From Roseobacter cerasinus (GTDB lineage: Bacteria; Pseudomonadota; Alphaproteobacteria; Rhodobacterales; Rhodobacteraceae): a DNA stretch of 64,000 nucleotides. The DNA lies in the NCBI RefSeq assembly GCF_009811755.1, contig NZ_BLIV01000009.1, forward strand, positions 79,319-143,318, given 5' to 3'. Shown here piece after piece: positions 8,787 to 16,385 of this stretch. The notes beneath the pieces were generated by a model, which was given only the letters and a program-made list of their open reading frames with translations, was not told where the DNA came from and ran no database searches. The translations under genes and the position numbers were made by a program. Position 1 is the first letter of the stretch. Each line of letters opens with the position of its first letter.

Positions 8787-9271
8787 TCCACGATGATCTG
8801 GAGGCCTTTGCCGCCGCCCTGCCCCCTCTGCAAAGCCTCGCGGGGCTCGACCTTGGCACTGCAACCATCGGTGTGGCGGTGTCGGACACGTTCTTGTCGA
8901 TCGCGACACCGCTGGAGACAATCAAGCGCAAGAAATTCGGGCAGGACGCGGCCAAACTCTCCTCAATCCTCGCAGAGCGCCGGATCTGCGGGCTTGTGCT
9001 GGGCCTGCCGCGCAACATGGACGGCAGCGAGGGCCCACGGTGCCAATCCACCCGCGCCTTTGCCCGCAACCTCATTCAGACCGCCGGGCTCGGCCTTCCC
9101 ATCACCTTCTGGGACGAACGCCTGTCGACCGTGGCCGCCGAGCGCGCCTTGCTGGAGGCGGATACGTCGCGAAAACGTCGCGCCGAGGTCATTGATCACG
9201 TGGCGGCGGGGTATATCTTGCAAGGGGCATTGGACCGTCTCCGCGTGCTGCGCGGCGCATCTGGAGAGTAG
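8783..9271 (+). CDS. ruvX: Holliday junction resolvase-like RuvX/YqgF
   Basis: RNase H-fold YqgF/RuvX family nuclease, involved in rRNA 5' end processing and proposed to act on Holliday junctions. The 162 residues show the family signatures LAGLDLGTATIGVAVSD near residue 20, a VLGLPRNMDGSEGPR stretch, FWDERLSTVAAERAL and the terminal DHVAAGYILQGALD. It overlaps ccmI by four bases and is followed three bases later by a DUF1289 gene, so the three are likely co-transcribed. Confidence 0.92.
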   Translation: MIHDDLEAFAAALPPLQSLAGLDLGTATIGVAVSDTFLSIATPLETIKRKKFGQDAAKLSSILAERRICGLVLGLPRNMDGSEGPRCQSTRAFARNLIQTAGLGLPITFWDERLSTVAAERALLEADTSRKRRAEVIDHVAAGYILQGALDRLRVLRGASGE

Positions 9272-9274
9272 AGT

Positions 9275-9505
9275 ATGAGTGACGATATCTGGCGCCGCGA
9301 CGAGGTCGAAAGCCCCTGCATCAAGGTCTGTGTGATTCACCCCGAGGCGCGGCTTTGCACCGGCTGCCTGCGCTCCATCGACGAGATCACCGCCTGGTCC
9401 AAGATGAGCCCCGACGCGCGGCGGGCCGTCATGGCCGAGCTGCCTGCTCGACAAGGGCAATTGAGCCAGCGGCGCGGCGGGCGCGCAGCCCGGCTGGCAC
9501 GCTGA
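9275..9505 (+). CDS. DUF1289 domain protein
   Basis: Small cysteine-rich protein of 76 residues. It has the DUF1289 pattern: SPCIKVC, then LCTGCLRSIDEITAW, with Cys15, Cys19, Cys28 and Cys31 positioned to bind a metal or iron-sulphur cluster. The C-terminal third is basic and low in complexity. It lies three bases after ruvX. Biochemical role of the family is not established. Confidence 0.85.
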   Translation: MSDDIWRRDEVESPCIKVCVIHPEARLCTGCLRSIDEITAWSKMSPDARRAVMAELPARQGQLSQRRGGRAARLAR

Positions 9506-9663
9506 TCCTTATTGAGCGTCTGGTTGGCGTCGCGAACAGGCGATAAGCTGCTCAAAGCCTCCTGCTGAACCGACTGTGTTTTTACCCCGCGCCCGGCGGC
9601 GGGTAGATTGGTCACAACTGTCCTGCGCGGCCTGATGACAGGCCCAAGCCGAGGTCCAGAACA

Positions 9664-10662
9664 ATGACGGAGACACCGAACACTCCAGACGGGACTGACC
9701 CGGAGACCGATACAGACACGCGGTTCGAGACGTTGCTGAACGCGTCGAACTGGGATGAGCTGGTCAAAGATGCCCGGGCCAAGCGCGAGAAGGTCCTCGC
9801 CGAACGGTCGCGGCAAACGGCCAAGGCGCCAGTCGCTCCTGCCCCGGACCCCGAACCGGCCCCGGAGCAGGTCGAGGCGCCGGAGCCTGCGCCGGTTGAA
9901 GCGGTCATCGCCCCGGCACCGATGAGTGCCCCCACGCCCGTGACACCTGCGATCTCCACGACAGCTGTTTTGCGCGCTGTCCGGCCCGGCCCCAGGACGG
10001 ACACAGCCGCCGCTCGACCACCGTCGTCGTCGCGGTCACAAGGCGTGCGGATGTCCCTATCAACCGCCGTGCTGGCCGTGGCCTGCTGTGGCGCCTTGGG
10101 CTTCGGCCTGTCGCTGGGCTTTGCAACCATGGCCACCGTGACGCCCTTGCCGCCACAGGCTGAGGCCCCCACACCCGCCGCGGCAGAGGCAAGTGTCATC
10201 ACCAGGGCAGCCCTGCCCGACACACCCGCCCCCGTAGCGCAGACCGAGACCACACCGCCCATTGGCCCGCCCGCCCGACCAAGCTATGACGTCCCCGCAA
10301 ACACGCCACCCAGGGTGCATGTCTATGCCCCGGCAAGCGTGACAACCGCGGCGCTGGACCAGCGCAAGGCAGATCTGGACCGAATGGGGTTTGAGACCGC
10401 AACAGTACAGCGTCTGAACTTCACGGTCTCCGCGCCGCATGTGCGGTACTATGATGCCGCTGATGCTGTCTCAGCCCGCGCACTCGCGCAGGATATGGAT
10501 ATCGAGGCGCGCGATTTCTCCCACAGCGGCAATGGCAGCCCGGGGCGGGTAGAGATCTGGCTTGACGGCACAGCCCCGCAACGGACCGCCCGGACCCGGC
10601 AGACCAACCCGGTGGACGAGTTGATCCGCATTGGAAATGAGTTCATTCGCAGCCTGCAGTAG
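9664..10662 (+). CDS. proline/alanine-rich membrane-anchored protein
   Basis: Protein of 332 residues, not matched to a named family. The N-terminal cytoplasmic part is acidic, then Pro/Ala-rich (APDPEPAPEQVEAPEPAP). One transmembrane helix lies near residues 123-150 (STAVLAVACCGALGFGLSLGF). A second Pro/Ala linker follows, then a folded C-terminal domain (about residues 215-300) with alternating Ala-rich helices and strands (HVYAPASVTTAALDQRKADLDRMGF). That tail resembles periplasmic protein-interaction domains in overall form only. Good start context (ACAATG after CCAGA). Role unknown. Confidence 0.7.
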   Translation: MTETPNTPDGTDPETDTDTRFETLLNASNWDELVKDARAKREKVLAERSRQTAKAPVAPAPDPEPAPEQVEAPEPAPVEAVIAPAPMSAPTPVTPAISTTAVLRAVRPGPRTDTAAARPPSSSRSQGVRMSLSTAVLAVACCGALGFGLSLGFATMATVTPLPPQAEAPTPAAAEASVITRAALPDTPAPVAQTETTPPIGPPARPSYDVPANTPPRVHVYAPASVTTAALDQRKADLDRMGFETATVQRLNFTVSAPHVRYYDAADAVSARALAQDMDIEARDFSHSGNGSPGRVEIWLDGTAPQRTARTRQTNPVDELIRIGNEFIRSLQ

Positions 10663-10668
10663 GCTGGC

Positions 10669-11574
10669 TCACACCGCCTGCAGTTTGCGCGCTTCCTCGC
10701 CGGCAAACTCCAGCAGCTGCTTCATGAAGGGCTTGCCCAGATCATCGCTGCGCACAGCAGCGTAGAGCCTGCGCGTGATGCCCGCCTGTGTGAGCGGGCG
10801 GGTGATGTAGTCTGACGAATACTTCACTTCGCGCACTACCCAATCGGGCAGAACGGAAACCCCCCGATTTGACGCGACAAGCAGCAGAATCACCGCTGTC
10901 AGCTCCACCTGCCGGATCGCGGCAGGCTCCACCTTGGCCGGGATCAGAAGCTGGCTGAATACATCCAACCGGGTCCGTTCCACCGGATAGGTGATCAGCG
11001 TCTCACCCCGGAAATCCTCCGCCTCCACATAGGGTTTCTGCGCCAAGGGGTGTGCGCTGGCTGCCACAAAAACAGGCGCGTAATCAAAGAGTTCGATGAA
11101 TTCCACACCGGGCAGCGCCTCGGGGTCGGAGGACACCACCAGATCCACCTCCTCCTTCAAAAGCGCGGGCATCGCATCAAAGGCAAGGCCTGGGCGAATG
11201 TCCACATCCACCTCCCCCCAGTTCTTGCGGAAGCGTTCAAGCACCGGGAACAGCCATTCGAAACAGGCGTGACACTCAATCGCGATATGCATGCGCCCGG
11301 CACTGCCCTCGCGCAAGCCGGTGAATTCTTCCTGCAAGGCCTGAACCTGCGGCAACACCTGCTGCGCCAGCTTCAAGAGGCGCAGACCCGCTGGCGACAG
11401 CTTGAGCGGCTTGGAGCGGCGCACGAAGAGCTCCACCCCCGCCTGATCTTCAAGCCCCTTGATCTGATGGCTGAGAGCGGATTGGGTGATGTGCAGCTTC
11501 TCGGCCGCCAATGACAAGCCACCCGCCTCGTGAATGGCCTGGATTGTGCGCAGGTGGCGGAATTCGATATGCAT
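10669..11574 (-). CDS. metR: LysR-type regulator of methionine biosynthesis, MetR
   Basis: LysR family activator of 301 residues. The N-terminal winged HTH is clear (LAAEKLHITQSALSHQIKGLEDQAGVELF, residues about 23-51), and the effector domain has HACFEWLFPVLERFR and VELTAVILLLVASNRGVSVLPDWV, both typical of MetR, which senses homocysteine. It is divergent from metF with 86 bases between the coding regions, the standard arrangement for control of metF. Candidate operator half-sites lie in that gap. DNA-binding, cytoplasmic. Confidence 0.92.
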   Translation of the reverse strand: MHIEFRHLRTIQAIHEAGGLSLAAEKLHITQSALSHQIKGLEDQAGVELFVRRSKPLKLSPAGLRLLKLAQQVLPQVQALQEEFTGLREGSAGRMHIAIECHACFEWLFPVLERFRKNWGEVDVDIRPGLAFDAMPALLKEEVDLVVSSDPEALPGVEFIELFDYAPVFVAASAHPLAQKPYVEAEDFRGETLITYPVERTRLDVFSQLLIPAKVEPAAIRQVELTAVILLLVASNRGVSVLPDWVVREVKYSSDYITRPLTQAGITRRLYAAVRSDDLGKPFMKQLLEFAGEEARKLQAV

Positions 11575-11580
11575 ATCGTG

Positions 11581-11615
11581 CTCATGTTAAAGATGAGAGT
11601 TATGAGTTTGTCTCA
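11581..11615. promoter_or_regulatory. candidate MetR operator in the metR-metF gap
   Basis: Two inverted repeats lie side by side: CTCAT-N7-ATGAG at 11581-11597 and TGAG-N5-CTCA at 11603-11615. The second has the spacing of the enterobacterial MetR site (TGAA-N5-TTCA) but different outer bases. Placement between divergent metR and metF supports a regulatory role; binding itself is inferred. Confidence 0.45.
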
Positions 11616-11660
11616 CGAAGTGACCTGTGGCACAAGATGGACAACCGAAAGGACGCAGTC

Positions 11661-12530
11661 ATGCCCACGCCCTCCGTCTCGTTTGAAGTCTTCCCGCCGC
11701 GCTCGATCGATGCGTCTTTCAAGCTATGGGAGACGGCGCAGGCGCTTGCCCCGCTGGAGCCGCGCTTTTTCTCGGTCACCTATGGCGCGGGTGGCAGCAC
11801 ACGGGATCTGACCCATGATGCCGCTTATACGCTGCGCAAGTCTTCGGGCCTGCCGGTGGCCGCGCATCTGACCTGCGTGGGCGCGTCGAAATCAGAGACG
11901 CTCGCCATCGCACAGCGGTTTGCTCAGGCGGGGATCACCGATATCGTGGCCCTGCGCGGCGATGCGCCAGAGGATCAGGACCATTTCACGCCGCACCCCG
12001 ACGGATTTGCCAATTCGGTGGAACTCATAGAAGCACTGGCGCAATCCGGCCAGTTCACCCTGCGGGTAGGCGCCTACCCCGAGAAGCACCCGGAAGCAGC
12101 CACTCAAGCCGCAAACATCGACTGGCTGAAAGCAAAGATTGACGCAGGTGCGGCCGAGGCCATCACGCAGTTCTTCTTTGAAGCCGAGACCTTTCTGCGC
12201 TTCCGCGACGACTGCGCCAAGGCGGGGATCACAGCGCCCATCACCCCCGGCATCCTGCCGATCATCAATTGGCAGAACGCGCGCAAATTTGCGTTGCGCT
12301 GCGGTGCGACTGTGCCCGGCTGGCTCGATCAGGCCTTTGATGCGGCCATCCGGGATGACCGCCACGACCTGTTGGCCACGGCGCTATGCACTGAACTGTG
12401 TTCCGAGCTGGTCGACGAGGGTGTGGAGAGCCTGCATTTCTACACGCTCAACCGCCCCGAGATGACCCGCGAGATCTGTCATGCGCTTGGCGTCACGCTG
12501 GCCACCACAGGCGTGCGCGACGTAGCGTAA
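11661..12530 (+). CDS. metF: 5,10-methylenetetrahydrofolate reductase
   Basis: FAD-dependent reductase that makes 5-methyl-THF for methionine synthesis, 289 residues, the normal short bacterial form. The start is the ATG giving PTPSVSFEVFPPR; in-frame sequence further upstream belongs to the regulatory gap. Motifs include SFEVFPPR, FFSVTYGAGGSTRDLT, LRGDAP, and FFFEAETFLRFRDDCAKAGITAPITPGILPI. It is divergent from metR, which probably activates it. It draws on the methylene-THF that sarcosine oxidase can also supply. Confidence 0.95.
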   Translation: MPTPSVSFEVFPPRSIDASFKLWETAQALAPLEPRFFSVTYGAGGSTRDLTHDAAYTLRKSSGLPVAAHLTCVGASKSETLAIAQRFAQAGITDIVALRGDAPEDQDHFTPHPDGFANSVELIEALAQSGQFTLRVGAYPEKHPEAATQAANIDWLKAKIDAGAAEAITQFFFEAETFLRFRDDCAKAGITAPITPGILPIINWQNARKFALRCGATVPGWLDQAFDAAIRDDRHDLLATALCTELCSELVDEGVESLHFYTLNRPEMTREICHALGVTLATTGVRDVA

Positions 12531-12596
12531 TCTCTTGTCTGCGCGCCGCTCTGACGCTTAGCTGTCGCCACGCCCATCACCGTGTCGGAGCCCCAT

Positions 12597-13076
12597 ATGA
12601 CAATTGCCACGTCGCCCTCAGACTTGCTGAGCCGGGAGGCGCTGCTGTCCATGTCGGGGCTGGAGTTCATGCAAGGTATCCTGGACGGGCACCACCCCGG
12701 CCCGCCGATTGGCGACACAATGGGGTACGGGCTGCATGAGGTTGGCGACGGTCGGGTGGTCTTTCGCGGCACGCCACAATTCAACGTCACCAACCCGATG
12801 GGCACCGTGCACGGCGGCTGGTACGGCACCCTGCTCGATTCCGCCATGGCCTGTGCTGTGATGACCAAAGTGCCGCGCGGCTCGGTCTACACAACGCTGG
12901 AATTCAAGATCAACATCAGCCGCGCCATTCCGCTGGGGATGATGATCGACTGCATCGGTGAGATCGATCACGCAGGCCGCTCCACCAGCGTTGCCCATGG
13001 CGAAATCCGGGGGGTGGAGGATGGCAAGCTCTACGCCACAGGCTCCACCACCTGCATCATCATGAAGATCCGCTGA
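12597..13076 (+). CDS. PaaI-type hotdog thioesterase
   Basis: Hotdog-fold thioesterase of 159 residues. The signature NPMGTVHGGWYGTLLDSAMACAV is close to the PaaI/YbgC pattern (HGG-x-x-x-x-x-D-x-A), followed by TTLEFKINISRAIPLG and a terminal strand. GGAG lies before the chosen ATG; a GTG 15 bases earlier is less well placed. Likely substrate is an acyl-CoA or aryl-CoA; the context (metF on one side, a flavodoxin on the other) does not narrow it. Convergent with the next gene. Confidence 0.8.
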   Translation: MTIATSPSDLLSREALLSMSGLEFMQGILDGHHPGPPIGDTMGYGLHEVGDGRVVFRGTPQFNVTNPMGTVHGGWYGTLLDSAMACAVMTKVPRGSVYTTLEFKINISRAIPLGMMIDCIGEIDHAGRSTSVAHGEIRGVEDGKLYATGSTTCIIMKIR

Positions 13077-13104
13077 CGCGCGCCAGATAATGGAACCTGC
13101 CGGG

Positions 13105-13641
13105 TCAAACGGCTTTGGCAGAGTCAAGAAAGCCCGAAAGTGTCTGTGACAGCGCCTGCCAGTCGGTGAACTCGTGCGGTCCGTCATGCGGGTCGAACGC
13201 GTGATCGCGCAGCACGACATGGCGCAGGATCTGGGTCTCGAAATACTCATAGCCTCCGGTGCGAACCGCTCCGGCAACAAGCAGGCTCTGGTCCGCGCTG
13301 TAGCCCGTACGCATCTCCATCTCGGTCAGATACTCCTGCGCCTCCTCGCACCCTTCGGCAAAAGCGGCCTTCAGACTGACCGACAACATGAGCGTCGGAC
13401 GCGCCTGCAAATCCGCCCGATGGGCCGCCGCGAAAACCTCAAAGGTCTGCGGGTGCCGGCGCTCATGCACGGGGGCTGCCAAAATCACCCGGTCGATCGG
13501 ATCAAAGTCCACCGGAGCGGTTCTGTCGGAGGTATCGAACATCTCGACATTGGCGCCCGCCTCGCGCAGCACGGTCCGGACGAACTCCGCGATCTTCCGG
13601 GTCTGGCCTTCGAGGCTTGCATAGGCGATCAGAACAGTCAT
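13105..13641 (-). CDS. flavodoxin-like protein, HemG-type
   Basis: Flavodoxin-fold protein of 178 residues. It opens MTVLIAYASLEGQTRKIAEFV, the FMN phosphate-binding loop of the flavodoxin/HemG (menaquinone-dependent protoporphyrinogen oxidase) group, and has VILAAPVHERRHPQTFEVF in place of the usual VGSPIY segment. AAGGAGG sits just before the ATG, so the longer upstream frame is not used. It could be a HemG-type oxidase or a general flavodoxin domain protein; the family fits, the reaction is not certain. Confidence 0.75.
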   Translation of the reverse strand: MTVLIAYASLEGQTRKIAEFVRTVLREAGANVEMFDTSDRTAPVDFDPIDRVILAAPVHERRHPQTFEVFAAAHRADLQARPTLMLSVSLKAAFAEGCEEAQEYLTEMEMRTGYSADQSLLVAGAVRTGGYEYFETQILRHVVLRDHAFDPHDGPHEFTDWQALSQTLSGFLDSAKAV

Positions 13642-13779
13642 CTCAGTCCTCCTTGGGGCTGGGTTTGAGCGCACCCTAGCCTTCGCCCCGGCGCAGCTCT
13701 TTGTCCCAGATCATGGAGCCTGGGATTTTTGGCAAAGACCGGGCCTGATATCGACAGATCGGCAAAATTGTACCCACAC

Positions 13780-13963
13780 ACCAATCCCAGGTTGAACGCA
13801 GAGCGTTTCGCTGCTACGAGACTGATGTGGAAACATTTACCATCGAAAGGTCTGTCATGACTCATCGCCAACCAAAAAATCTGCGCGCGGTAGGCGCAAT
13901 GATCCGGTAACGCGGTCTGACAGGTTTCCGATCTGAAGGCCGCCTCATGATGCGGCCTTTTTT
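13780..13963 (+). ncRNA. possible small RNA or short leader transcript ending in a strong terminator
   Basis: A 370-base gap holds no recognised gene but ends in a clear plus-strand terminator. The nearest upstream gene is on the opposite strand, so a separate short plus-strand transcript is implied. Within it a 17-codon ORF (13857-13910, starting MTHRQPKNL) follows a weak GAAAGG. It could be an sRNA, a leader peptide unit or a small protein gene. The 5' end given here is a guess; no promoter was recognised. Confidence 0.3.
13936..13963 (+). terminator. Rho-independent terminator
   Basis: AAGGCCGC pairs perfectly with GCGGCCTT across an eight-base loop and runs into six T, a textbook terminator. 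It is not behind any recognised plus-strand gene. Confidence 0.85.
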
Positions 13964-14011
13964 AATGTGTTCCAGTCATGTGGCGGCTTTCCATCATCCA
14001 TGGAGAGTACA

Positions 14012-14215
14012 ATGCCAAGCTTAACCTTCTACATCCCTTTTGGCCGGTCGCGCAGACTGCTGCTGCGCTTGGTTGCCATTCTGGTGCAGCGGCCGCAGAT
14101 CGACCGCCGCCCGCGGCGCGTCGATGTTGACCTGCCGGAGTATCTTCGGCGGGACGTGGGCCTCTTGCCCGATGTCGAACGACCGCCGCCTGTACCGCAT
14201 CGGTTCCCCTTTTGA
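14012..14215 (+). CDS. small basic protein, possibly DUF1127-like
   Basis: Protein of 67 residues after a GGAGAG ribosome site. It is arginine-rich, with an amphipathic first half (RSRRLLLRLVAILVQR) and the phrase YLRRDVGLLPD, which recalls the LRDIGL ending of DUF1127 proteins. That resemblance is short, so the family call is tentative. It ends just before a large convergent inverted repeat. It lies 49 bases after the terminator at 13936-13963. Confidence 0.5.
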   Translation: MPSLTFYIPFGRSRRLLLRLVAILVQRPQIDRRPRRVDVDLPEYLRRDVGLLPDVERPPPVPHRFPF

Positions 14216-14220
14216 CCGGG

Positions 14221-14264
14221 GCCCGGGCGGGGCGGGGCAGCAAGCTGCCCCGCCCCGCCCGGGC
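14221..14264. terminator. perfect 21-bp GC-only inverted repeat between convergent genes
   Basis: Arms at 14221-14241 and 14244-14264 are exactly complementary with two bases between them and are almost entirely G and C. It separates the plus-strand small gene from the minus-strand hydrolase, so it probably stops transcription from both sides. There is no T run on either side, so it may act by Rho or as a transcript-end stabiliser. Confidence 0.6.
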
Positions 14265-14296
14265 TGTCTCCCAGTTCAGCCGTTCTGCCCGGCGGA

Positions 14297-15286
14297 TCAG
14301 CGGTGCTGGTCCAGAACCCAAGTCGTCATATGGTCCAAAACACCTGGCGCGTAGGCATGCTGCCCAGCCAGCACAAACCGGAGCGTTGTCCATACCGTCC
14401 AATCCTGTGGTTGCTGAAAATTGTAGGGCTGCGCCCGCAGCAGGCTATGTGTTGCCTCGGGTACGATCTTGACCTCATGGCGCGGGTTCTGGCCAAAGAC
14501 CTCAGCCGTTTCATGAGGATCCACATTCAGATCCTGTGCCCCCACAAGCACCAGCAACGGTGTGCGCATGTCCAGCACAGCCTGCGTTGTGTCTGCCTCA
14601 TAGTTGCGTCGGACAAATTCGCAGCGGGCGTGCCCCAGATCAGGCCGCGATGCGCAGGTACCACCGCCACGGAACAGAGCGTCATTCTGCGCCAGGTTCT
14701 CTCCCACCTGCTGGACGACCGCTTCAGATGCCAGACCCGCCGCCTCCAGCCGGCGTGCGGTCAGATAGGCGCCTTGTCGCCGCCAGTTCGCCGCGGGACC
14801 CACCAGCACGGCATAATGCGCGTCAACCGCGATGCTGGCCTGAGGCACAACCCAGCCCGCTTGTGAGAAACCAAGAAACCCCAAGGCCTCGGGGGCGATG
14901 CCCACGCTGTCACGCAGATATGCATAGACCGCCGCCGCCTCATCCGCACGCATCTGCATGGATTGCGACAACCAATCGCCGGTGCTGGCACCAACGCCCG
15001 GCTTGTCCCAGGAAAACACGCCAATGCCTGCGTCCAAGAACCGGCGTATCAGCGGCAGATACGTACTGTCAGACCATCGGTTCTGGGGCCCGTCCCCATG
15101 TACGATGAGCACAACTGGCATATCGGATGGGCCTTCGGGTATCACCAGGCTGCCAGACAGCCTGTTTCCGGCATGTGACACGACATGCTCTGTGACCTTT
15201 GCATCCTGCGGTATTTCAAATTGGGAAAACGCCCAGACCCAGACCGCCACAACGAGCACCAGACCTATGCAGACACCCCAAGTCAT
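14297..15286 (-). CDS. membrane-anchored alpha/beta hydrolase
   Basis: Alpha/beta hydrolase of 329 residues. An N-terminal helix (WGVCIGLVLVVAVWVWAF) anchors it or acts as an uncleaved signal. The fold shows VVLIVHGDGPQ (oxyanion HG), then GFLGFSQAGWV with the nucleophile serine in G-x-S-x-A-G rather than G-x-S-x-G, LLVLVGAQDLNVDP (acid) and a late histidine in PEATHSLLR. The ATG 20 bases after the upstream stop was chosen; a TTG 36 bases earlier is possible. Dienelactone-hydrolase or peptidase-like relatives are common; substrate unknown. Confidence 0.8.
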   Translation of the reverse strand: MTWGVCIGLVLVVAVWVWAFSQFEIPQDAKVTEHVVSHAGNRLSGSLVIPEGPSDMPVVLIVHGDGPQNRWSDSTYLPLIRRFLDAGIGVFSWDKPGVGASTGDWLSQSMQMRADEAAAVYAYLRDSVGIAPEALGFLGFSQAGWVVPQASIAVDAHYAVLVGPAANWRRQGAYLTARRLEAAGLASEAVVQQVGENLAQNDALFRGGGTCASRPDLGHARCEFVRRNYEADTTQAVLDMRTPLLVLVGAQDLNVDPHETAEVFGQNPRHEVKIVPEATHSLLRAQPYNFQQPQDWTVWTTLRFVLAGQHAYAPGVLDHMTTWVLDQHR

Positions 15287-15305
15287 GCGCCGGCCCCGCG
15301 CGCGC

Positions 15306-16385
15306 CTAGACGGTGCGGCCAAAACTCATCCACCCGCGACCTTCTGGCAGGGTCGACTGGCGCAAACGCACGCTGTCATGCACATGTTCCGTGGGGTCCT
15401 GCATCGGTGTGCGCGCGCGCCGTGTGATGAACCACTTGCCGTTGCCCCGAAAGGTGCCCAACATGGGGGCTGCCGCATCTTGCATGAACCGTGCGCTCCA
15501 TCCCTCCGGCAGCGGTAGTCCGGTCATCTGCGCCCGCTCCAGCATCCAGACCAAAGGAATGTTGGCCAGTGGTCGCGCCACTTCATAGCCGCCCAGCTGC
15601 CCGCCCACATCTCCATGCGTGCCCGAGAACCAGACCTGCTCGACCCGGCCTTCATAGCCCTCCGGCGAGGTCCAGAGCACCGGCGCATAGGCGGCGCGCG
15701 TCTCGTCAAGTGCCAGTGCCTGAAAGCCCGCCTTCACGTTGTGGCTGAGCGCATGGCTGTGAAACGCATGGCGTTTCTCGCTGAACCGCCAGAGTACTGG
15801 CGCATTAAAGCCAAGCGACTTCACCGTGTCCCAGACCCCGATCATCTCGATCTCGATATCTTGCATGCAATAGGCGGTGGCAAACTCGCGCGCGCAAGGG
15901 CTGGAGGGATCACTTTCATAATGGCGGTAAACGTCACGGATGTTGCGTTCGGTGGCATGCTCCGCCGTCAACAGCCCCATCAGATCCATTACACCAGCAA
16001 GGCTGCGCACAGCATAGGCGCCGCGCGAGTAGCCCATCAGGAAAATCTTGTCGCCGGGCTGGTAGCGCGAGGCCAGATACCCGTAGGCGCGCCGGATCTG
16101 ACGGTTGATGCCGCGCCCCATCATGACGTCCATCGCGGAGCTCCAGCCGCGCCATTGCAGCCCGGGTTCATAATAGATCGACAGGGGGCTGCCTACCTCG
16201 CGGCAGAGATGATAGGCGCGGCCCGCATTGGTCTCGCACCCCGGCTCGAGCGAAGACATGGTGCCATCAAGGATCACAACATGGATAACAGGGCCGCGGC
16301 GAGGGCCAAAATCACTATCGGGCCGGCGCCAGAACCTGCTGCGCAGCCAGCCGAGCCATCTGTTATTCCGCCGCGATGGGCTCAC
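15306..16385 (-). CDS. DUF2235 (Tle1-like) alpha/beta hydrolase
   Basis: DUF2235 family hydrolase of about 359 residues. It has VIHVVILDGTMSSLEPG near residue 35 and the nucleophile motif FLMGYSRGAYAVRSLAG, the G-x-S-x-G-A signature of the family that includes type VI secretion phospholipase effectors (Tle1). Later residues give VWDTVKSLG and WFSGTHGDVGGQ, also typical. No VgrG, Hcp or immunity gene is nearby, so an effector role is not supported; a housekeeping lipase-like role is as likely. The start is a GTG overlapping the upstream gene by 23 bases and is uncertain. Confidence 0.82.
   Translation of the reverse strand: MSPSRRNNRWLGWLRSRFWRRPDSDFGPRRGPVIHVVILDGTMSSLEPGCETNAGRAYHLCREVGSPLSIYYEPGLQWRGWSSAMDVMMGRGINRQIRRAYGYLASRYQPGDKIFLMGYSRGAYAVRSLAGVMDLMGLLTAEHATERNIRDVYRHYESDPSSPCAREFATAYCMQDIEIEMIGVWDTVKSLGFNAPVLWRFSEKRHAFHSHALSHNVKAGFQALALDETRAAYAPVLWTSPEGYEGRVEQVWFSGTHGDVGGQLGGYEVARPLANIPLVWMLERAQMTGLPLPEGWSARFMQDAAAPMLGTFRGNGKWFITRRARTPMQDPTEHVHDSVRLRQSTLPEGRGWMSFGRTV

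Noticed and set aside
7524..8921. Long minus-strand frame over ccmI and ruvX
   Set aside because: Antisense shadow; both plus-strand genes have clear family motifs.
15306..16385. Type VI secretion effector
   Set aside because: Only the DUF2235 domain is present; no VgrG, PAAR, Hcp or immunity gene lies nearby.
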